Shown here in pieces: positions 26,785-36,295 of a DNA stretch of 64,000 nucleotides. This DNA is from Clostridiales bacterium. GTDB taxonomy: Bacteria; Bacillota; Clostridia; Lachnospirales; Lachnospiraceae. The notes beneath the pieces are model-generated. The model made no database searches, was not told the DNA's origin, and worked only from the letters and a program-made list of their open reading frames with translations. Both the position numbers and the translations under genes were made by a program. Every line of letters starts with the position of its first letter. Positions within the stretch are counted from its first letter, which is position 1. The stretch lies in the NCBI GenBank assembly GCA_021204025.1, contig JAJQAC010000087.1:83655-147654 (forward strand), in the 5' to 3' direction.

Positions 26785-27399
26785 TTAATCGGATTCCAGT
26801 ATTTCCCGGATCTGGTTTTTGACCAGTTCGAACGCCACCCGGTTCTTTCCGCTGTTGATGACGATATCCGCCAGCGCCCTGGTAGGCTCCACATAAAGAT
26901 AATGCATTGGCTTTACGGTCGTCAGATACTGTTCCGCCACTCCTTCTATATCCCTTCCGCGCTCTTTCACGTCCCGGATCACTCTTCGCAGGATCCGCTC
27001 ATCTGCGTCCGCCTCTACATAGATTTTGATATCCAGAAGATTTCTCAGATTCTCGTCTGCCAGCACTAGGATTCCTTCCAGCAGGATAACTTTCCTGGGC
27101 TCTACTACCGTTACCTGCGCGGAGCGGGTATGCAGAGTGTAATCGTATACCGGGCACTCAATACTCCTGCCTTCTTTCAGTTCCAGCAGCTGCTTTAAAA
27201 GCAGCTCCGTCTCAAACGCGTCCGGATGGTCATAATTGACTCTCTTGCGTTCCTCAAAAGAGATATCGTCCTGCGCGCGATAATAATTATCGTGATACAG
27301 AACCGCCACATCATCCGGGAATGCTTCCCTGAGCCGATTGGTAAATGTAGATTTCCCGGATCCGGTACCTCCGGCTATTCCGATTATCACTGTCTTCAT
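26785..27399 (-). CDS. udk: Uridine kinase
   Basis: Phosphorylates uridine and cytidine to UMP and CMP. The 204-residue product has the P-loop GGTGSGKST, the segment YHDNYYR and the nucleoside-binding Y-x-x-H region (YDHPDAFETELL). It lies 30 bases after adenosine deaminase and precedes the nucleoside transporter operon, consistent with pyrimidine salvage. I see no clear terminator between it and the transporter promoter. Confidence 0.93.
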   Translation of the reverse strand: MKTVIIGIAGGTGSGKSTFTNRLREAFPDDVAVLYHDNYYRAQDDISFEERKRVNYDHPDAFETELLLKQLLELKEGRSIECPVYDYTLHTRSAQVTVVEPRKVILLEGILVLADENLRNLLDIKIYVEADADERILRRVIRDVKERGRDIEGVAEQYLTTVKPMHYLYVEPTRALADIVINSGKNRVAFELVKNQIREILESD

Positions 27400-27429
27400 C
27401 TTTCGCTCCCCATTCTGATTAACAGTCCG

Positions 27430-28398
27430 TCAATCCAGTTTTTTCCACAGTTCCTGCTTCGTCTGATCATCCGCAAATGACACTTCCGCCGCGGTGCGCA
27501 TCAGGATTTTCACTTCCTCGTCTGTGATGCCCCATCGCCTTTGTACAAGCTGAATCTCTTCTGTCAGGCTCGTATTACTCACTGTGCGGTTGTCTGTATT
27601 GATTGTGACCTTTAAACCCGCGTCCAGAAATTCCCGGATCGGATAGTGTTCCGCGTCCGCCGCCTGCGTCTGCAGGTTGCTGGTGGGACACATCTCGATA
27701 CCGATTCCCCGGTCCACGCAGAACTTCTCTGTCCGAAGGTTCCCCCGCATAGCGATACCATGGCCGATCCTGGACGCACCGCACTCCACCGCATCAAAGA
27801 TATTTTCCACGCTTCCGCACTCGCCCGCGTGAATCGTAAACGGCAGTCCCAGCTTCTTCGCCTCCGCAAACAGACTGCGGAAATTTTTCATCGGGAAAGA
27901 AGCCTCATCTCCTGCCAGATCCACCGCGCAAAGCCCTTCTCCCAGAAATTCCCTGCATACTTTCAGCATTGCCAGATTGTCCTCATCACTCTGATGACGC
28001 ATCGCGCATGCGATCACATTGCATGGGATGCCGCAGATGTTCTCCGCCTCTGCAATCCCGTCCAGCACCGCTTCCAGCACCTGCCGGCAATTCAGCCCTT
28101 CATGTACCGACAACAGCGGCGCAAAACGCACTTCCACATAGCAGATATTCTCCTTCGCCACATTCAGCAGGAATTCCCGGCCCGCACGGCAAAGATTGTC
28201 CGCTGTCTGGAGACATTGAAGGGGAATGTCAAATTTCTCCAGGTATTCCGACAGATTCCGGCAATTGTCACCCACTTTCAGTTCCTCCACCCGGACTGGA
28301 CGCCCCAGCATGCGGCTCACACTCTCCGGCGTCAGAGAGCCATCCAGATGACAGTGCAGGTCAATCTTCGGCATCCGCAAAATTTCTTTTTCCCGCAT
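27430..28398 (-). CDS. add: Adenosine deaminase
   Basis: Converts adenosine and deoxyadenosine to inosine forms. The 322-residue TIM barrel has zinc ligands in KIDLHCHLDGSL, the catalytic segment TIHAGECG and the C-terminal aspartate region TINTDNRTVSNT. The start at 28398 (MREKEIL) overlaps the end of prfA; GGAG lies 12 bases upstream. A second in-frame ATG at 28374 is possible. It is the fourth gene of the DUF1385–prmC–prfA–add–udk run. Confidence 0.92.
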   Translation of the reverse strand: MREKEILRMPKIDLHCHLDGSLTPESVSRMLGRPVRVEELKVGDNCRNLSEYLEKFDIPLQCLQTADNLCRAGREFLLNVAKENICYVEVRFAPLLSVHEGLNCRQVLEAVLDGIAEAENICGIPCNVIACAMRHQSDEDNLAMLKVCREFLGEGLCAVDLAGDEASFPMKNFRSLFAEAKKLGLPFTIHAGECGSVENIFDAVECGASRIGHGIAMRGNLRTEKFCVDRGIGIEMCPTSNLQTQAADAEHYPIREFLDAGLKVTINTDNRTVSNTSLTEEIQLVQRRWGITDEEVKILMRTAAEVSFADDQTKQELWKKLD

Positions 28399-28426
28399 AT
28401 CTGAATATTTCTCCTGTTCTGTCGTT

Positions 28427-29506
28427 TTAGTTCTCCGTATCTGACATTTTTGCCAGCTTCGCCGCCTGATCGGCTGCAATACAGGCATCCAGGATTTCCT
28501 GGATGTCTCCGTTAAGAATTTTATCCAGTTTATACAGGGTCAGGTTAATCCGGTGATCCGTCACGCGGCCCTGTGGGAAATTGTAAGTACGGATCTTCTC
28601 TGAGCGATCTCCGGTGCCGATCTGACTGCGGCGCTCCTGTGCCTGCGCGTTCTGTGACTTTTCCTGCTCCAATGCATACAACTTGGCCCGCAGCAGCTGA
28701 AACGCCTTGTCCTTATTCTGGAACTGGGACTTTTCCGTCTGGCTGTAGATCACGATACCGGTTGGAATATGAGTCAGCCGTACCGCAGAGTCTGTCGTGT
28801 TGACACACTGCCCGCCGCTTCCCGACGCACGCATGACGTCGATCCGGCAGTCATTCATATCGATCTGCACGTCGATCTCTTCTGCCTCCGGCATCACCGC
28901 CACGGTAGCTGTAGATGTGTGGATCCGGCCGCCGGATTCCGTCTCCGGTACGCGCTGCACCCGGTGAACACCGCTCTCGTATTTCAGCTTCGAGTACGCT
29001 CCCTTTCCGGTCACCATTGCCTGTACTTCTTTAAACCCACCGATCCCGCTCTCACTCAGGTTAACGATCTCAACCTTCCAGCGCTGGCTCTCCGCATAAT
29101 TTACATACATCCGATACAATTCCGATGCAAAAAGTGCTGCTTCCTCACCGCCGGCGCCTGCCCGGATCTCCAGAATAATATTTTTATCATCATTCGGATC
29201 CTTCGGCAGCAGCAGAATCTTTAATTCCTGTTCCTGTTCTGCCACGCGGCGTCGCGCGTCGGAAAGCTCTTCTTTGGCCAGATCGCGCATTTCCTCATCA
29301 TTTTCTTCCTCCAGGATCATCAGACTCTCCTCTATGTCCTGTTTTGCCCGTTTATATCCGGTATAGGTTTCCACAATCGGAGCCAGATCTGCCTGCTCCT
29401 TCATCAGTTTCTGAAACCGCTTCGTATCATCTGTCACCCCCGGTTCGTTTAACATCTGCATCAGTTCCTCATAATGAGCAACAATATCATCCAAACGGTC
29501 AAACAT
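28427..29506 (-). CDS. prfA: Peptide chain release factor 1
   Basis: Recognises UAA and UAG stop codons and releases the peptide. It has 359 residues, the usual length. The GGQ motif is in [12 protein letters not shown], the codon-recognition PxT motif is PET in RVPETESGG, and the N-terminal coiled-coil domain is complete. It lies directly after prmC, which encodes the enzyme that methylates the GGQ glutamine. Confidence 0.96.
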   Translation of the reverse strand: MFDRLDDIVAHYEELMQMLNEPGVTDDTKRFQKLMKEQADLAPIVETYTGYKRAKQDIEESLMILEEENDEEMRDLAKEELSDARRRVAEQEQELKILLLPKDPNDDKNIILEIRAGAGGEEAALFASELYRMYVNYAESQRWKVEIVNLSESGIGGFKEVQAMVTGKGAYSKLKYESGVHRVQRVPETESGGRIHTSTATVAVMPEAEEIDVQIDMNDCRIDVMRASGSGGQCVNTTDSAVRLTHIPTGIVIYSQTEKSQFQNKDKAFQLLRAKLYALEQEKSQNAQAQERRSQIGTGDRSEKIRTYNFPQGRVTDHRINLTLYKLDKILNGDIQEILDACIAADQAAKLAKMSDTEN

Positions 29507-29523
29507 CCGTATTCCTCCTTCCC

Positions 29524-30456
29524 TTATCGTTCCAAAATCACCACCCGGTCATTCCCCGCCAGATCCCTGCAGATTCTGACCGGACGATACCCCTCCGCCT
29601 TCGCAATGGCAGTCACCGACTGTGCCTGATCGTATCCGATCTCCAGGTAAATCCTCCCGTCCGGCGCAAGGTAATCTCCTGCCTCTGACAAAATCCTTCT
29701 ATAGAAATACAGCCCATCCTCATGGCCATCCAGCGCCAGCCGCGGTTCATACGTCCTTACCTCCGGCTCCAGTCCGGCGATCACATCCGTCGGGATATAC
29801 GGCGGATTGGCTGTAATCACATCATATTTTTCCCTGCTTTCCGACAGGGCGCCAAACAGATCTCCCTGATAAAAAGCCAGTCTGCCCGGAACATGATGTT
29901 CTGCGTTTTTCTTCGCAATCTGCAGCGCGCTGTCAGAAAGATCCGTCGCCGTGATTCTCGCGAAATCACCATACACCGCCAGGCTTACGACGATGCAGCC
30001 GGACCCCGTACACAAATCCAGCAAAGACAATCCCGTTTCCGCTGTTTCCTTTTCACCGGCACTGCCTCCCGGTTCCCGTCTGATCTTCGTCAGAACACCT
30101 GCACCTCTCTTACGGCAATCCGTCAGGACCTGCTCTACCAGCGTTTCTGTATCCTGCCGTGGTACCAGCACATGATTGTCTATCTCAAACTCCAGTCCCA
30201 TAAATTCTACTTTTCCCAGAATCTGCTGCAACGGAATCCTCCGGCTCCGCTGTCTGATCATGTCCTGATAACGTTCCCGTGGTTCTCGTAACGTACCGTC
30301 ATCCGGCAGTTCTCTGGTCCGGTTCAGCAGATACTGTGTCATATCCGTTGAAAACGCCGCAAAAAGCAGCTCCCGCGCGTCAATCTCCGCATCTGTTTGA
30401 ATCCCGGCTGCTTCCAATGTATCCCTGCCTTCTGTATACAGTTCCAGAAGTGTCAT
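29524..30456 (-). CDS. prmC: Release factor glutamine methyltransferase
   Basis: SAM-dependent methyltransferase of the HemK/PrmC family that modifies the GGQ glutamine of release factors. The 310-residue product has the SAM site [10 protein letters not shown] and catalytic NPPY in TANPPYIP. It carries an extra ~25-residue charged loop ([14 protein letters not shown]…) before the Rossmann core. It overlaps DUF1385 by 4 bases and precedes prfA by 17. Confidence 0.94.
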   Translation of the reverse strand: MTLLELYTEGRDTLEAAGIQTDAEIDARELLFAAFSTDMTQYLLNRTRELPDDGTLREPRERYQDMIRQRSRRIPLQQILGKVEFMGLEFEIDNHVLVPRQDTETLVEQVLTDCRKRGAGVLTKIRREPGGSAGEKETAETGLSLLDLCTGSGCIVVSLAVYGDFARITATDLSDSALQIAKKNAEHHVPGRLAFYQGDLFGALSESREKYDVITANPPYIPTDVIAGLEPEVRTYEPRLALDGHEDGLYFYRRILSEAGDYLAPDGRIYLEIGYDQAQSVTAIAKAEGYRPVRICRDLAGNDRVVILER

Positions 30457-31463
30457 ATCCGGGCTTCCTTTCCCGCATCTTTTCTCACGGCAATTTCTTC
30501 ACTATCTCCATCCTCCGGGATCTCTGTATCCGGGAAATTCTCACGCAGATAGGCTTTCCAGTCAAATACCTCATTGACCGCCGCGATCGCCACTTCAATC
30601 ATACTGTCATCCGGCTCACTGGTCGTCAGGCCCTGCATCCATAATCCTGGTTTACTTAACAGATTGACCAGCGCGTTATCACTCCGGCCCGCAAGCCGCA
30701 GAAATTCATAAGACACTCCCGCAATCACCGGGATCAGCAGGATCCGACTGAGGATCCTCAGCCACAGATTTGGCACACGGATCACCATAAAAAAGAGAAT
30801 ACTGATCATCATAACAATGATCAGAAAGCTCGTTCCGCATCGCTTATGCTCTCTGGAGCTCTTTCTTACATGCTCCACCGTCAGAGTCATGCCATGCTCG
30901 ATACAATTGATGCATTTATGCTCCGCTCCATGATACATAAATGTCCGCCGGATATCCTCCATTCGCGAAATCAGTTTAATATACGCGACAAAGATCGCGA
31001 TCCGGATCACACCCTCCAGAATCGCCATCACGGTCTCCGACACGATCACCTTCCGGCAAAGATTTGCCAGGAACAGCGGGAAAATCATAAAGATCACCAC
31101 CGCCGCAACCACAGAAAAGACCATCACAAACGACATCAGCACTTTCTCCACCTGATCGCCGAAAGTATCATCCAGCCATTTTTCAAACTTTGTCGGCTCC
31201 GGATCTTCTCCCTCGTCATCTTCAAAAAAACCGGCGGAAAAGGTCAGCGTCTTCATTCCCAGAATCATCGAGTCCGCAAAGCTGAAAACTCCCCGGATCA
31301 AAGGCAGTCCCAGCGCCGGTATCTTCTCTGTCATGCTGACATAACGATCCTTCTGCACCGCGATCTCCCCGTCCGGTTTACGGACGGCGACCGCGTAATC
31401 ATCTTTATTTCTCATCATAATTCCTTCAATGACGGCCTGGCCGCCGATGCCGGAATATTTCAT
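30453..31463 (-). CDS. DUF1385 membrane protein
   Basis: Membrane protein of 336 residues of the DUF1385 family, function unknown. It is almost always found next to prmC/prfA or rpmE in Firmicutes. The signature YSGIGGQAVIEGIMMRNKDDYAVAVRKPDG lies at the start, with four to five helices and YHGAEHKCINCIEHG in the middle. The ATG at 31463 follows AAAGGAGTTTTTCGA. The longer frame from 31538 would translate repeat A2 and is rejected. Only about 20 bases separate the start from that repeat, so the gene's own promoter, if any, is not evident. Confidence 0.88.
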   Translation of the reverse strand: MKYSGIGGQAVIEGIMMRNKDDYAVAVRKPDGEIAVQKDRYVSMTEKIPALGLPLIRGVFSFADSMILGMKTLTFSAGFFEDDEGEDPEPTKFEKWLDDTFGDQVEKVLMSFVMVFSVVAAVVIFMIFPLFLANLCRKVIVSETVMAILEGVIRIAIFVAYIKLISRMEDIRRTFMYHGAEHKCINCIEHGMTLTVEHVRKSSREHKRCGTSFLIIVMMISILFFMVIRVPNLWLRILSRILLIPVIAGVSYEFLRLAGRSDNALVNLLSKPGLWMQGLTTSEPDDSMIEVAIAAVNEVFDWKAYLRENFPDTEIPEDGDSEEIAVRKDAGKEARI

Positions 31464-31485
31464 TCGAAAAACTCCTTTCAAAATT

Positions 31486-31604
31486 ACCTTACCCGGCCCT
31501 GCCTTATGGTCGAGCAGGAGGCGGCTTTTTCGCCTCATGCTCGCCGCGCTGGGCGTGTTCAGCGTCAGCTGGAATATTTCCTTACGCGCCCATGCGCATA
31601 AAAA
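31486..31604 (-). repeat. Dispersed structured repeat family A, copy A2
   Basis: Same architecture as A1 with changed but still paired stems. GAGCA pairs with TGCTC where the others have GAGTA with TACTC. GGGCGTGT pairs with ACGCGCCC where the others have GGCCGGGT with ACCCGGCC. The inner hairpin is TTCAGC-GTCA-GCTGGAA. Its right edge TGCGCATAAAAA touches the rpmE terminator. Confidence 0.8.
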
Positions 31605-31632
31605 GAAAAGGCTGAGCCGTCAAGCTCAACCC
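31600..31632 (-). terminator. Terminator of rpmE
   Basis: On the minus strand GGTTGAGC-TTGACG-GCTCAGCC is followed by TTTTCTTTTT, 20 bases after the rpmE stop. Confidence 0.75.
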
Positions 31633-31651
31633 TGTCTCCCTCATGCAGTCC

Positions 31652-31855
31652 TTATGCCGTGATGCCATATTTCTTGTTGAACTTATCAATACGGCCGCGT
31701 GCTGTCGTCGCTTTCTGCTGACCGGTATAGAAAGAATGGCACTTGGAACAAACCTCAACGTGGATTTCCTTCTTGGTAGAACCGGTTACAAATTCATTAC
31801 CGCAGTTGCAGGTAACCTTCGCCTGATAATAGGTCGGATGGATTCCCTCTTTCAT
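31652..31855 (-). CDS. rpmE: 50S ribosomal protein L31, zinc-binding type
   Basis: 67 residues with the cysteine pairs CNCG and CSKC typical of the zinc-containing (C+) L31 form. It has its own promoter (31957–31985) and a leader of about 100 bases containing the small hairpin AACGAT…ATCGTT, which could be a regulatory leader. It sits between rho and DUF1385, the standard Firmicutes order. Confidence 0.95.
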   Translation of the reverse strand: MKEGIHPTYYQAKVTCNCGNEFVTGSTKKEIHVEVCSKCHSFYTGQQKATTARGRIDKFNKKYGITA

Positions 31856-31956
31856 GATTTCACCTCTCTGCTTTCCCTGTATTTTATGAATGTGTGATCA
31901 TCTAACGATCTCGGGTGTATCGTTAAAATCACGTCACATCTATAAAGAGCGTTGTT

Positions 31957-31985
31957 AGTATACCATACAAAAAAGTCATTGGCAA
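31957..31985 (-). promoter_or_regulatory. Promoter of rpmE
   Basis: On the minus strand TTGCCA (31980–31985) and TATACT (31957–31962) are separated by 17 bases. Confidence 0.65.
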
Positions 31986-32038
31986 GCACAATTTTAACGG
32001 AATTTCATCTGTGAATTTCATCTGAATCGGCAAACACC

Positions 32039-33547
32039 TTAATAAAATCTCATTTTTTTCGCGCTTTCCACAAATTCCCGGTTGGTCTTTGTCCGGCTGA
32101 AGAGATCCAGGACCCGCTCCACTGCGTCGTCCGGCTTTAAGCTGTTCGTTGCCTTGCGGATATTATCGACTGCCTCCGCCTCATCCTGCGTTAACAGCAG
32201 ATCATCCCTTCTGGTGCTGGATTTCAGGATATCAATCGCCGGGAAGATACGTTTCTCGGAAAGTTTGCGGTCAAGCACAATCTCCATATTACCGGTCCCC
32301 TTAAATTCTTCATAGATCACATCGTCCATGCGGCTGCCCGTATCCACCAGTGCTGTTGCCAGGATCGTCAGACTACCGCCCTCCCGGATATTGCGCGCCG
32401 CGCCAAAAAACCGTTTCGGCATATGCAGCGCGGCCGGATCCAGACCTCCCGACAGAGTACGTCCGCTCGGCGGTACGACCAGGTTGTATGCCCGCGCCAG
32501 ACGTGTGATACTATCCAACAGGATCGTCACATCGCGTCCGTGCTCCACCAGACGTTTCGCGCGCTCGATCACCATCTCAGAAACTCTCTTATGACGTTCC
32601 GGCAGCTCATCAAACGTCGAATAAATCACTTCCACCTGATCGCCGACCACAGACTCTTTAATATCCGTTACTTCCTCCGGCCGCTCATCAATCAGCAGAA
32701 TCATCAGATGCATATCCGGATAATTCGTCGTAATCGCCTGCGCGACCTGCTTTAAGAGCGTCGTCTTACCGGCTTTTGGCGGAGAAACAATCATACCTCT
32801 TTGTCCCTTGCCGATCGGCGAGAGCAGATCCAGTACCCGCATCGCCGTCGTTGTCTTCCCAGGCGTCTCCAGGTGCAGACGTTGATTAGGGAAGATCGGC
32901 GTCAGGTTTTCAAAATGCGGCCGGCGTTCCACTACACTGACCGGATATCCGTTAACATTCTTTATATACAGCAGAGCTGCAAATTTCTCTGTAGCTGCTT
33001 TGACTCTGCGGCTGCCTGTGATAATATCACCCGTTTTCAGATTGAACCGCCGGATCTGTGACGGCGCCACATACACGTCGTTCTCTCCAGGGAGAAAATT
33101 TTCACAGCGGATAAATCCAAAACCATCCGGCATAACTTCCAGAATCCCGTTTGCCGCGATCCCGCTGTCAAGCTCTGCAACGTCCTGAGGCGTCAGCACC
33201 TCCTGCGGACGGTTCGGTCTCCGGTCCATCTCAGGTCTGCGTTCATTTTCCATCCTTTTCTCCGTATACGTTCTCCCATTTGCATCCGGCTCCCCGCGCC
33301 GGTCAGAGTCCGTTCGACGCTCCGTCCTGGGTCTCGAGCCTGTATCCTGCTCCGTCCGGCGGTCAGCCTCCGAAGCCGCCGGTCTCGGCGGCATCGCCAC
33401 CGTCCGCATCAGTTCTTCCTGTTCTGCCACTGCACACAGCGCATCAATCAGCTCGCCCTTGCGCATCGTACTGCTTCCCTTGATTCCCTGGCTTTTCGCC
33501 AGTTCCTTCAGCTGTGCAAGCGGCAGCGTCTGAAGTTTTTCTCTCAT
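32039..33547 (-). CDS. rho: Transcription termination factor Rho
   Basis: Hexameric RNA helicase that ends transcription. The 502-residue product is longer than a typical ~420 because a ~75-residue disordered segment rich in Arg, Asp and Glu (about residues 60–130: [20 protein letters not shown]…) lies between the Rho_N domain and the RNA-binding OB domain ([12 protein letters not shown]). The ATPase has Walker [11 protein letters not shown] and Walker B-type [12 protein letters not shown]. The start at 33547 follows GGAGAAAAATCT. It is transcribed from the promoter at 33709–33737 with a leader of about 155 bases. Confidence 0.94.
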   Translation of the reverse strand: MREKLQTLPLAQLKELAKSQGIKGSSTMRKGELIDALCAVAEQEELMRTVAMPPRPAASEADRRTEQDTGSRPRTERRTDSDRRGEPDANGRTYTEKRMENERRPEMDRRPNRPQEVLTPQDVAELDSGIAANGILEVMPDGFGFIRCENFLPGENDVYVAPSQIRRFNLKTGDIITGSRRVKAATEKFAALLYIKNVNGYPVSVVERRPHFENLTPIFPNQRLHLETPGKTTTAMRVLDLLSPIGKGQRGMIVSPPKAGKTTLLKQVAQAITTNYPDMHLMILLIDERPEEVTDIKESVVGDQVEVIYSTFDELPERHKRVSEMVIERAKRLVEHGRDVTILLDSITRLARAYNLVVPPSGRTLSGGLDPAALHMPKRFFGAARNIREGGSLTILATALVDTGSRMDDVIYEEFKGTGNMEIVLDRKLSEKRIFPAIDILKSSTRRDDLLLTQDEAEAVDNIRKATNSLKPDDAVERVLDLFSRTKTNREFVESAKKMRFY

Positions 33548-33676
33548 AGATTTTTCTCCATTCTCAATCAATACCATTATCAATTATAAAATTTCTTCGG
33601 TTGGTGTTTTATCTTTTATCATCGGTAAGTTTAAATATGGGAATTAAAATTTAGAAATGATGATATCTGGATAACA

Positions 33677-33708
33677 GATGTTGGGACGATACAGACGTCC
33701 CAGACATC
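33677..33708 (-). other. 5' hairpin of the rho transcript
   Basis: GATGTCTGGGACG and CGTCCCAACATC pair around the loop TCTGTAT, beginning at about the expected transcription start. It could stabilise the message or serve in rho autoregulation. Confidence 0.5.
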
Positions 33709-33737
33709 ATTATACCCTATCTTCACAAAAAATGGAA
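33709..33737 (-). promoter_or_regulatory. Promoter of rho
   Basis: On the minus strand TATAAT (33709–33714) lies 17 bases after TTCCAT (33732–33737). The gap 33548–33852 otherwise holds the leader hairpin and AT-rich sequence. Confidence 0.6.
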
Positions 33738-33852
33738 GAGCATTCTTATAAAACTTTGTTCCATATCTGTATGATTGATAACTTCAGAAGAAACCAGAGG
33801 CAAATACCTATGCCCCCGACATCTTTCAGGCATTTACAAAAAATCAATGATT

Positions 33853-35193
33853 CTATTCTTGTCCTTCAGCCGCACTTCTCCGGATCTCTTCCATATGTTC
33901 ACGGATTTTACGTTCATATCCCTGATCGGAAGGCCGGTAAAAGACACTGTCCGCGAGATCATCCGGCAGATACTGCTGCTCGACATAGTGATTGGGGTAG
34001 TCATGCGCATACTTATATCCGATTCCCCGGCCGAGTTTTTCAGCGCCCCGATAATGCGAATCCTGCAGATAAGACGGCACCGGCGATGCCTTTCTGCTTT
34101 TTACTACGTCCATTGCGTCATTGATCGCACAGACCGCCGTGTTGCTCTTTGGCGCCGTCGCGACATAAGTCACCGCCTGCGACAGGATGATCTGGGCCTC
34201 CGGCATCCCGACCCGCTCTACTGCCTGAGCAGCGCTTACCGCCACCGTCAGCGCCATCGGATCTGCATTTCCCACATCCTCCGACGCACAGATCATGATC
34301 CGTCTCGCGATAAAACGGATATCCTCACCCGCATAGAGCATCCGTGCGAGATAGTAAACCGCGGCATCCGGATCGGATCCCCGCATGCTCTTAATAAATG
34401 CTGAAATCGTATCATAATGGTTGTCGCCGTCCTTATCATAGCGCACAGCCCGTTTCTGGATGCACTCCTGCGCAACGTCAAGCGTAATATGGATCAGCCC
34501 ATCTACCGGGTCACGATCCGTCGTCAATACTCCGAGCTCCACTGCGTTCAGCGCCGCTCTCGCGTCGCCGCCCGAAACATCAGCCAGAAAATCCGCCGCG
34601 TCTTCCTCAATTCTCGCGTTGTAAGTTCCCATGCCCCGCTCCGGGTCCTCGATTGCCCGCCGGATCAGCACCTTTACGTCGTCCTTCTCCAACGCCTTTA
34701 ATTCAAAAATCCGAGACCGGGACAGCAGCGCGCCGTTGACCTCAAAATAAGGATTCTCCGTCGTCGCACCGATCAGAATAATCGTTCCGTCCTCCACAAA
34801 AGGGAGCAGATAATCCTGCTGGCCCTTATTAAACCGGTGAATCTCATCGATAAAGAGAATCGTCTTTTTCCCATACATCCCCATAGCGTCCTGCGCCTTA
34901 CGGACGACGTCCTCCATATCCTTTTTTCCCGCTGCCGTTGCATTGATCTGGGAAAATTCCGCGCTTGTCGTATTCGCGATCACTTTCGCAAGCGTAGTCT
35001 TGCCCGTCCCGGGAGGACCGTAAAAAATGATCGAACCCAGCTTGTCCGCCCGGATTGCCCGATATAAAAGTTTATCCTTTCCGATCAGATGTCTTTGTCC
35101 TACTACCTCATCCAGCGTCCGGGGGCGCATCCTCGACGCCAGCGGCGATTCTCTCTCCTGGAGATTACTTCTCATATAATCAAATAAATCCAT
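33853..35193 (-). CDS. rarA: Replication-associated recombination protein A
   Basis: AAA+ ATPase of the RarA/MgsA/WRNIP1 family acting at stalled replication forks. The 446-residue product has SPLASRMRPRTLDEVVGQ at the start, Walker A GPPGTGKTTLAK, Walker B LFIDEIHRFNK, sensor GATTENPYFEVN and the C-terminal tetramerisation domain (HYRGAEKLGRGIGYKYAHDY). It appears to be a separate transcription unit between rho and a deacetylase. Confidence 0.94.
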   Translation of the reverse strand: MDLFDYMRSNLQERESPLASRMRPRTLDEVVGQRHLIGKDKLLYRAIRADKLGSIIFYGPPGTGKTTLAKVIANTTSAEFSQINATAAGKKDMEDVVRKAQDAMGMYGKKTILFIDEIHRFNKGQQDYLLPFVEDGTIILIGATTENPYFEVNGALLSRSRIFELKALEKDDVKVLIRRAIEDPERGMGTYNARIEEDAADFLADVSGGDARAALNAVELGVLTTDRDPVDGLIHITLDVAQECIQKRAVRYDKDGDNHYDTISAFIKSMRGSDPDAAVYYLARMLYAGEDIRFIARRIMICASEDVGNADPMALTVAVSAAQAVERVGMPEAQIILSQAVTYVATAPKSNTAVCAINDAMDVVKSRKASPVPSYLQDSHYRGAEKLGRGIGYKYAHDYPNHYVEQQYLPDDLADSVFYRPSDQGYERKIREHMEEIRRSAAEGQE

Positions 35194-35312
35194 CGTACTT
35201 TTCCTTCTCTGAAACGAAAATCACAGTCCTTTTTCTAAACCCGATCTGACAGGAAACAGCATCCACCTTTTCCTTATATCGTCTCCTGATAAGTATAATG
35301 AGATTTCGGCTC

Positions 35313-36086
35313 TCAGTCAATCACCAGTTCATCCGCAGTAACAAAGACATAGCCTTCTTTTTGAAACAGATCAATCAGTTCAAGCGCCGCGTCCACAGAC
35401 TCCTGCAGGATATCATGCATCAGAATAATACTTCCATCTTCTGCTTCCCGGCTCACCCGGCTGACAATAGCAGCCGTATCCTTAAGCTTCCAGTCCAGGG
35501 AATCCACCGTCCAGAACACCGGAGTCAGATCCAGACGCTCCTCCAGTTCCTCATTCCAGTCCCCATAGGGCGGCCGCAGGTATTCCGGCCGTTTTCCGGT
35601 AATATCTTCGATCAGTTTTTCATTTTTTTCAATATTAATGCAGGCCGCTTCCACACCTTCTTTTGTCATCTGGACGTGACGAAAACCATGATTTCCGATA
35701 AGGTGTCCGTCCTCCTGCATCTGCCTGACCAGATCTTCATTTCCGGCAATATTTTCCCCCATCAGAAAAAATGTCGCCACCACGCCCCGCTCCCGCAGAC
35801 CGTCCAGCAAAAGTTTGGTGGTGGACGCGTCCGGTCCGTCATCAAAGGTCAGCGCAAGCACCTTTGCCTCTGTCCGGGACTGTATTCTCTCACCTCCTGA
35901 AACCGGATATCCTTCTTCGGTTCTCGGAAAATCCGATGACACAGACTTCGTCTCCTCAACCGGCAGCCGGTGCCTGTACCATGCCGACGCACCTCCCGCG
36001 ACAATGCCTAAAAACAGCGCGTCTGTCAGAAGCACCGCAAATAAAATCCGCGAATCCCGCCGCAGCCCGCGCTCTTTTCGTCTCAT
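35313..36086 (-). CDS. Polysaccharide deacetylase (CE4)
   Basis: Probably removes acetyl groups from cell-wall or other polysaccharide outside the membrane. The 257-residue product has an N-terminal membrane anchor (ILFAVLLTDALFLGIVAGGASAW). The NodB motifs follow in order: LTFDDGPD, HGFRH (metal His pair), RPPYG, TVDSLDWK and ILMHD. All metal and catalytic residues appear intact. It is divergent from the subtilase gene across a ~210-base gap. Confidence 0.9.
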   Translation of the reverse strand: MRRKERGLRRDSRILFAVLLTDALFLGIVAGGASAWYRHRLPVEETKSVSSDFPRTEEGYPVSGGERIQSRTEAKVLALTFDDGPDASTTKLLLDGLRERGVVATFFLMGENIAGNEDLVRQMQEDGHLIGNHGFRHVQMTKEGVEAACINIEKNEKLIEDITGKRPEYLRPPYGDWNEELEERLDLTPVFWTVDSLDWKLKDTAAIVSRVSREAEDGSIILMHDILQESVDAALELIDLFQKEGYVFVTADELVID

Positions 36087-36295
36087 CGGCTTCCCCTGAT
36101 CTGCCTGTTACTATCAGGTTATGCGGAAAATAGAAAGATTAGAACAACAGATCTCTGTATTAAAAACATTCTTTATCAATCTTAAGTACGCATGCCGCAT
36201 CCAGTGGGACAAAATTAAAAAAATGTTCAGACAGTTCCTTTTCCCCTGTCCGGAATAATATTCTACATTAATGAATATTCCCTTCAGGTATCTCT

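Noticed and set aside
31464..31538. Longer N-terminus for the DUF1385 protein
   Set aside because: The extension would translate repeat A2, while a strong ribosome binding site and the conserved start lie at 31463.
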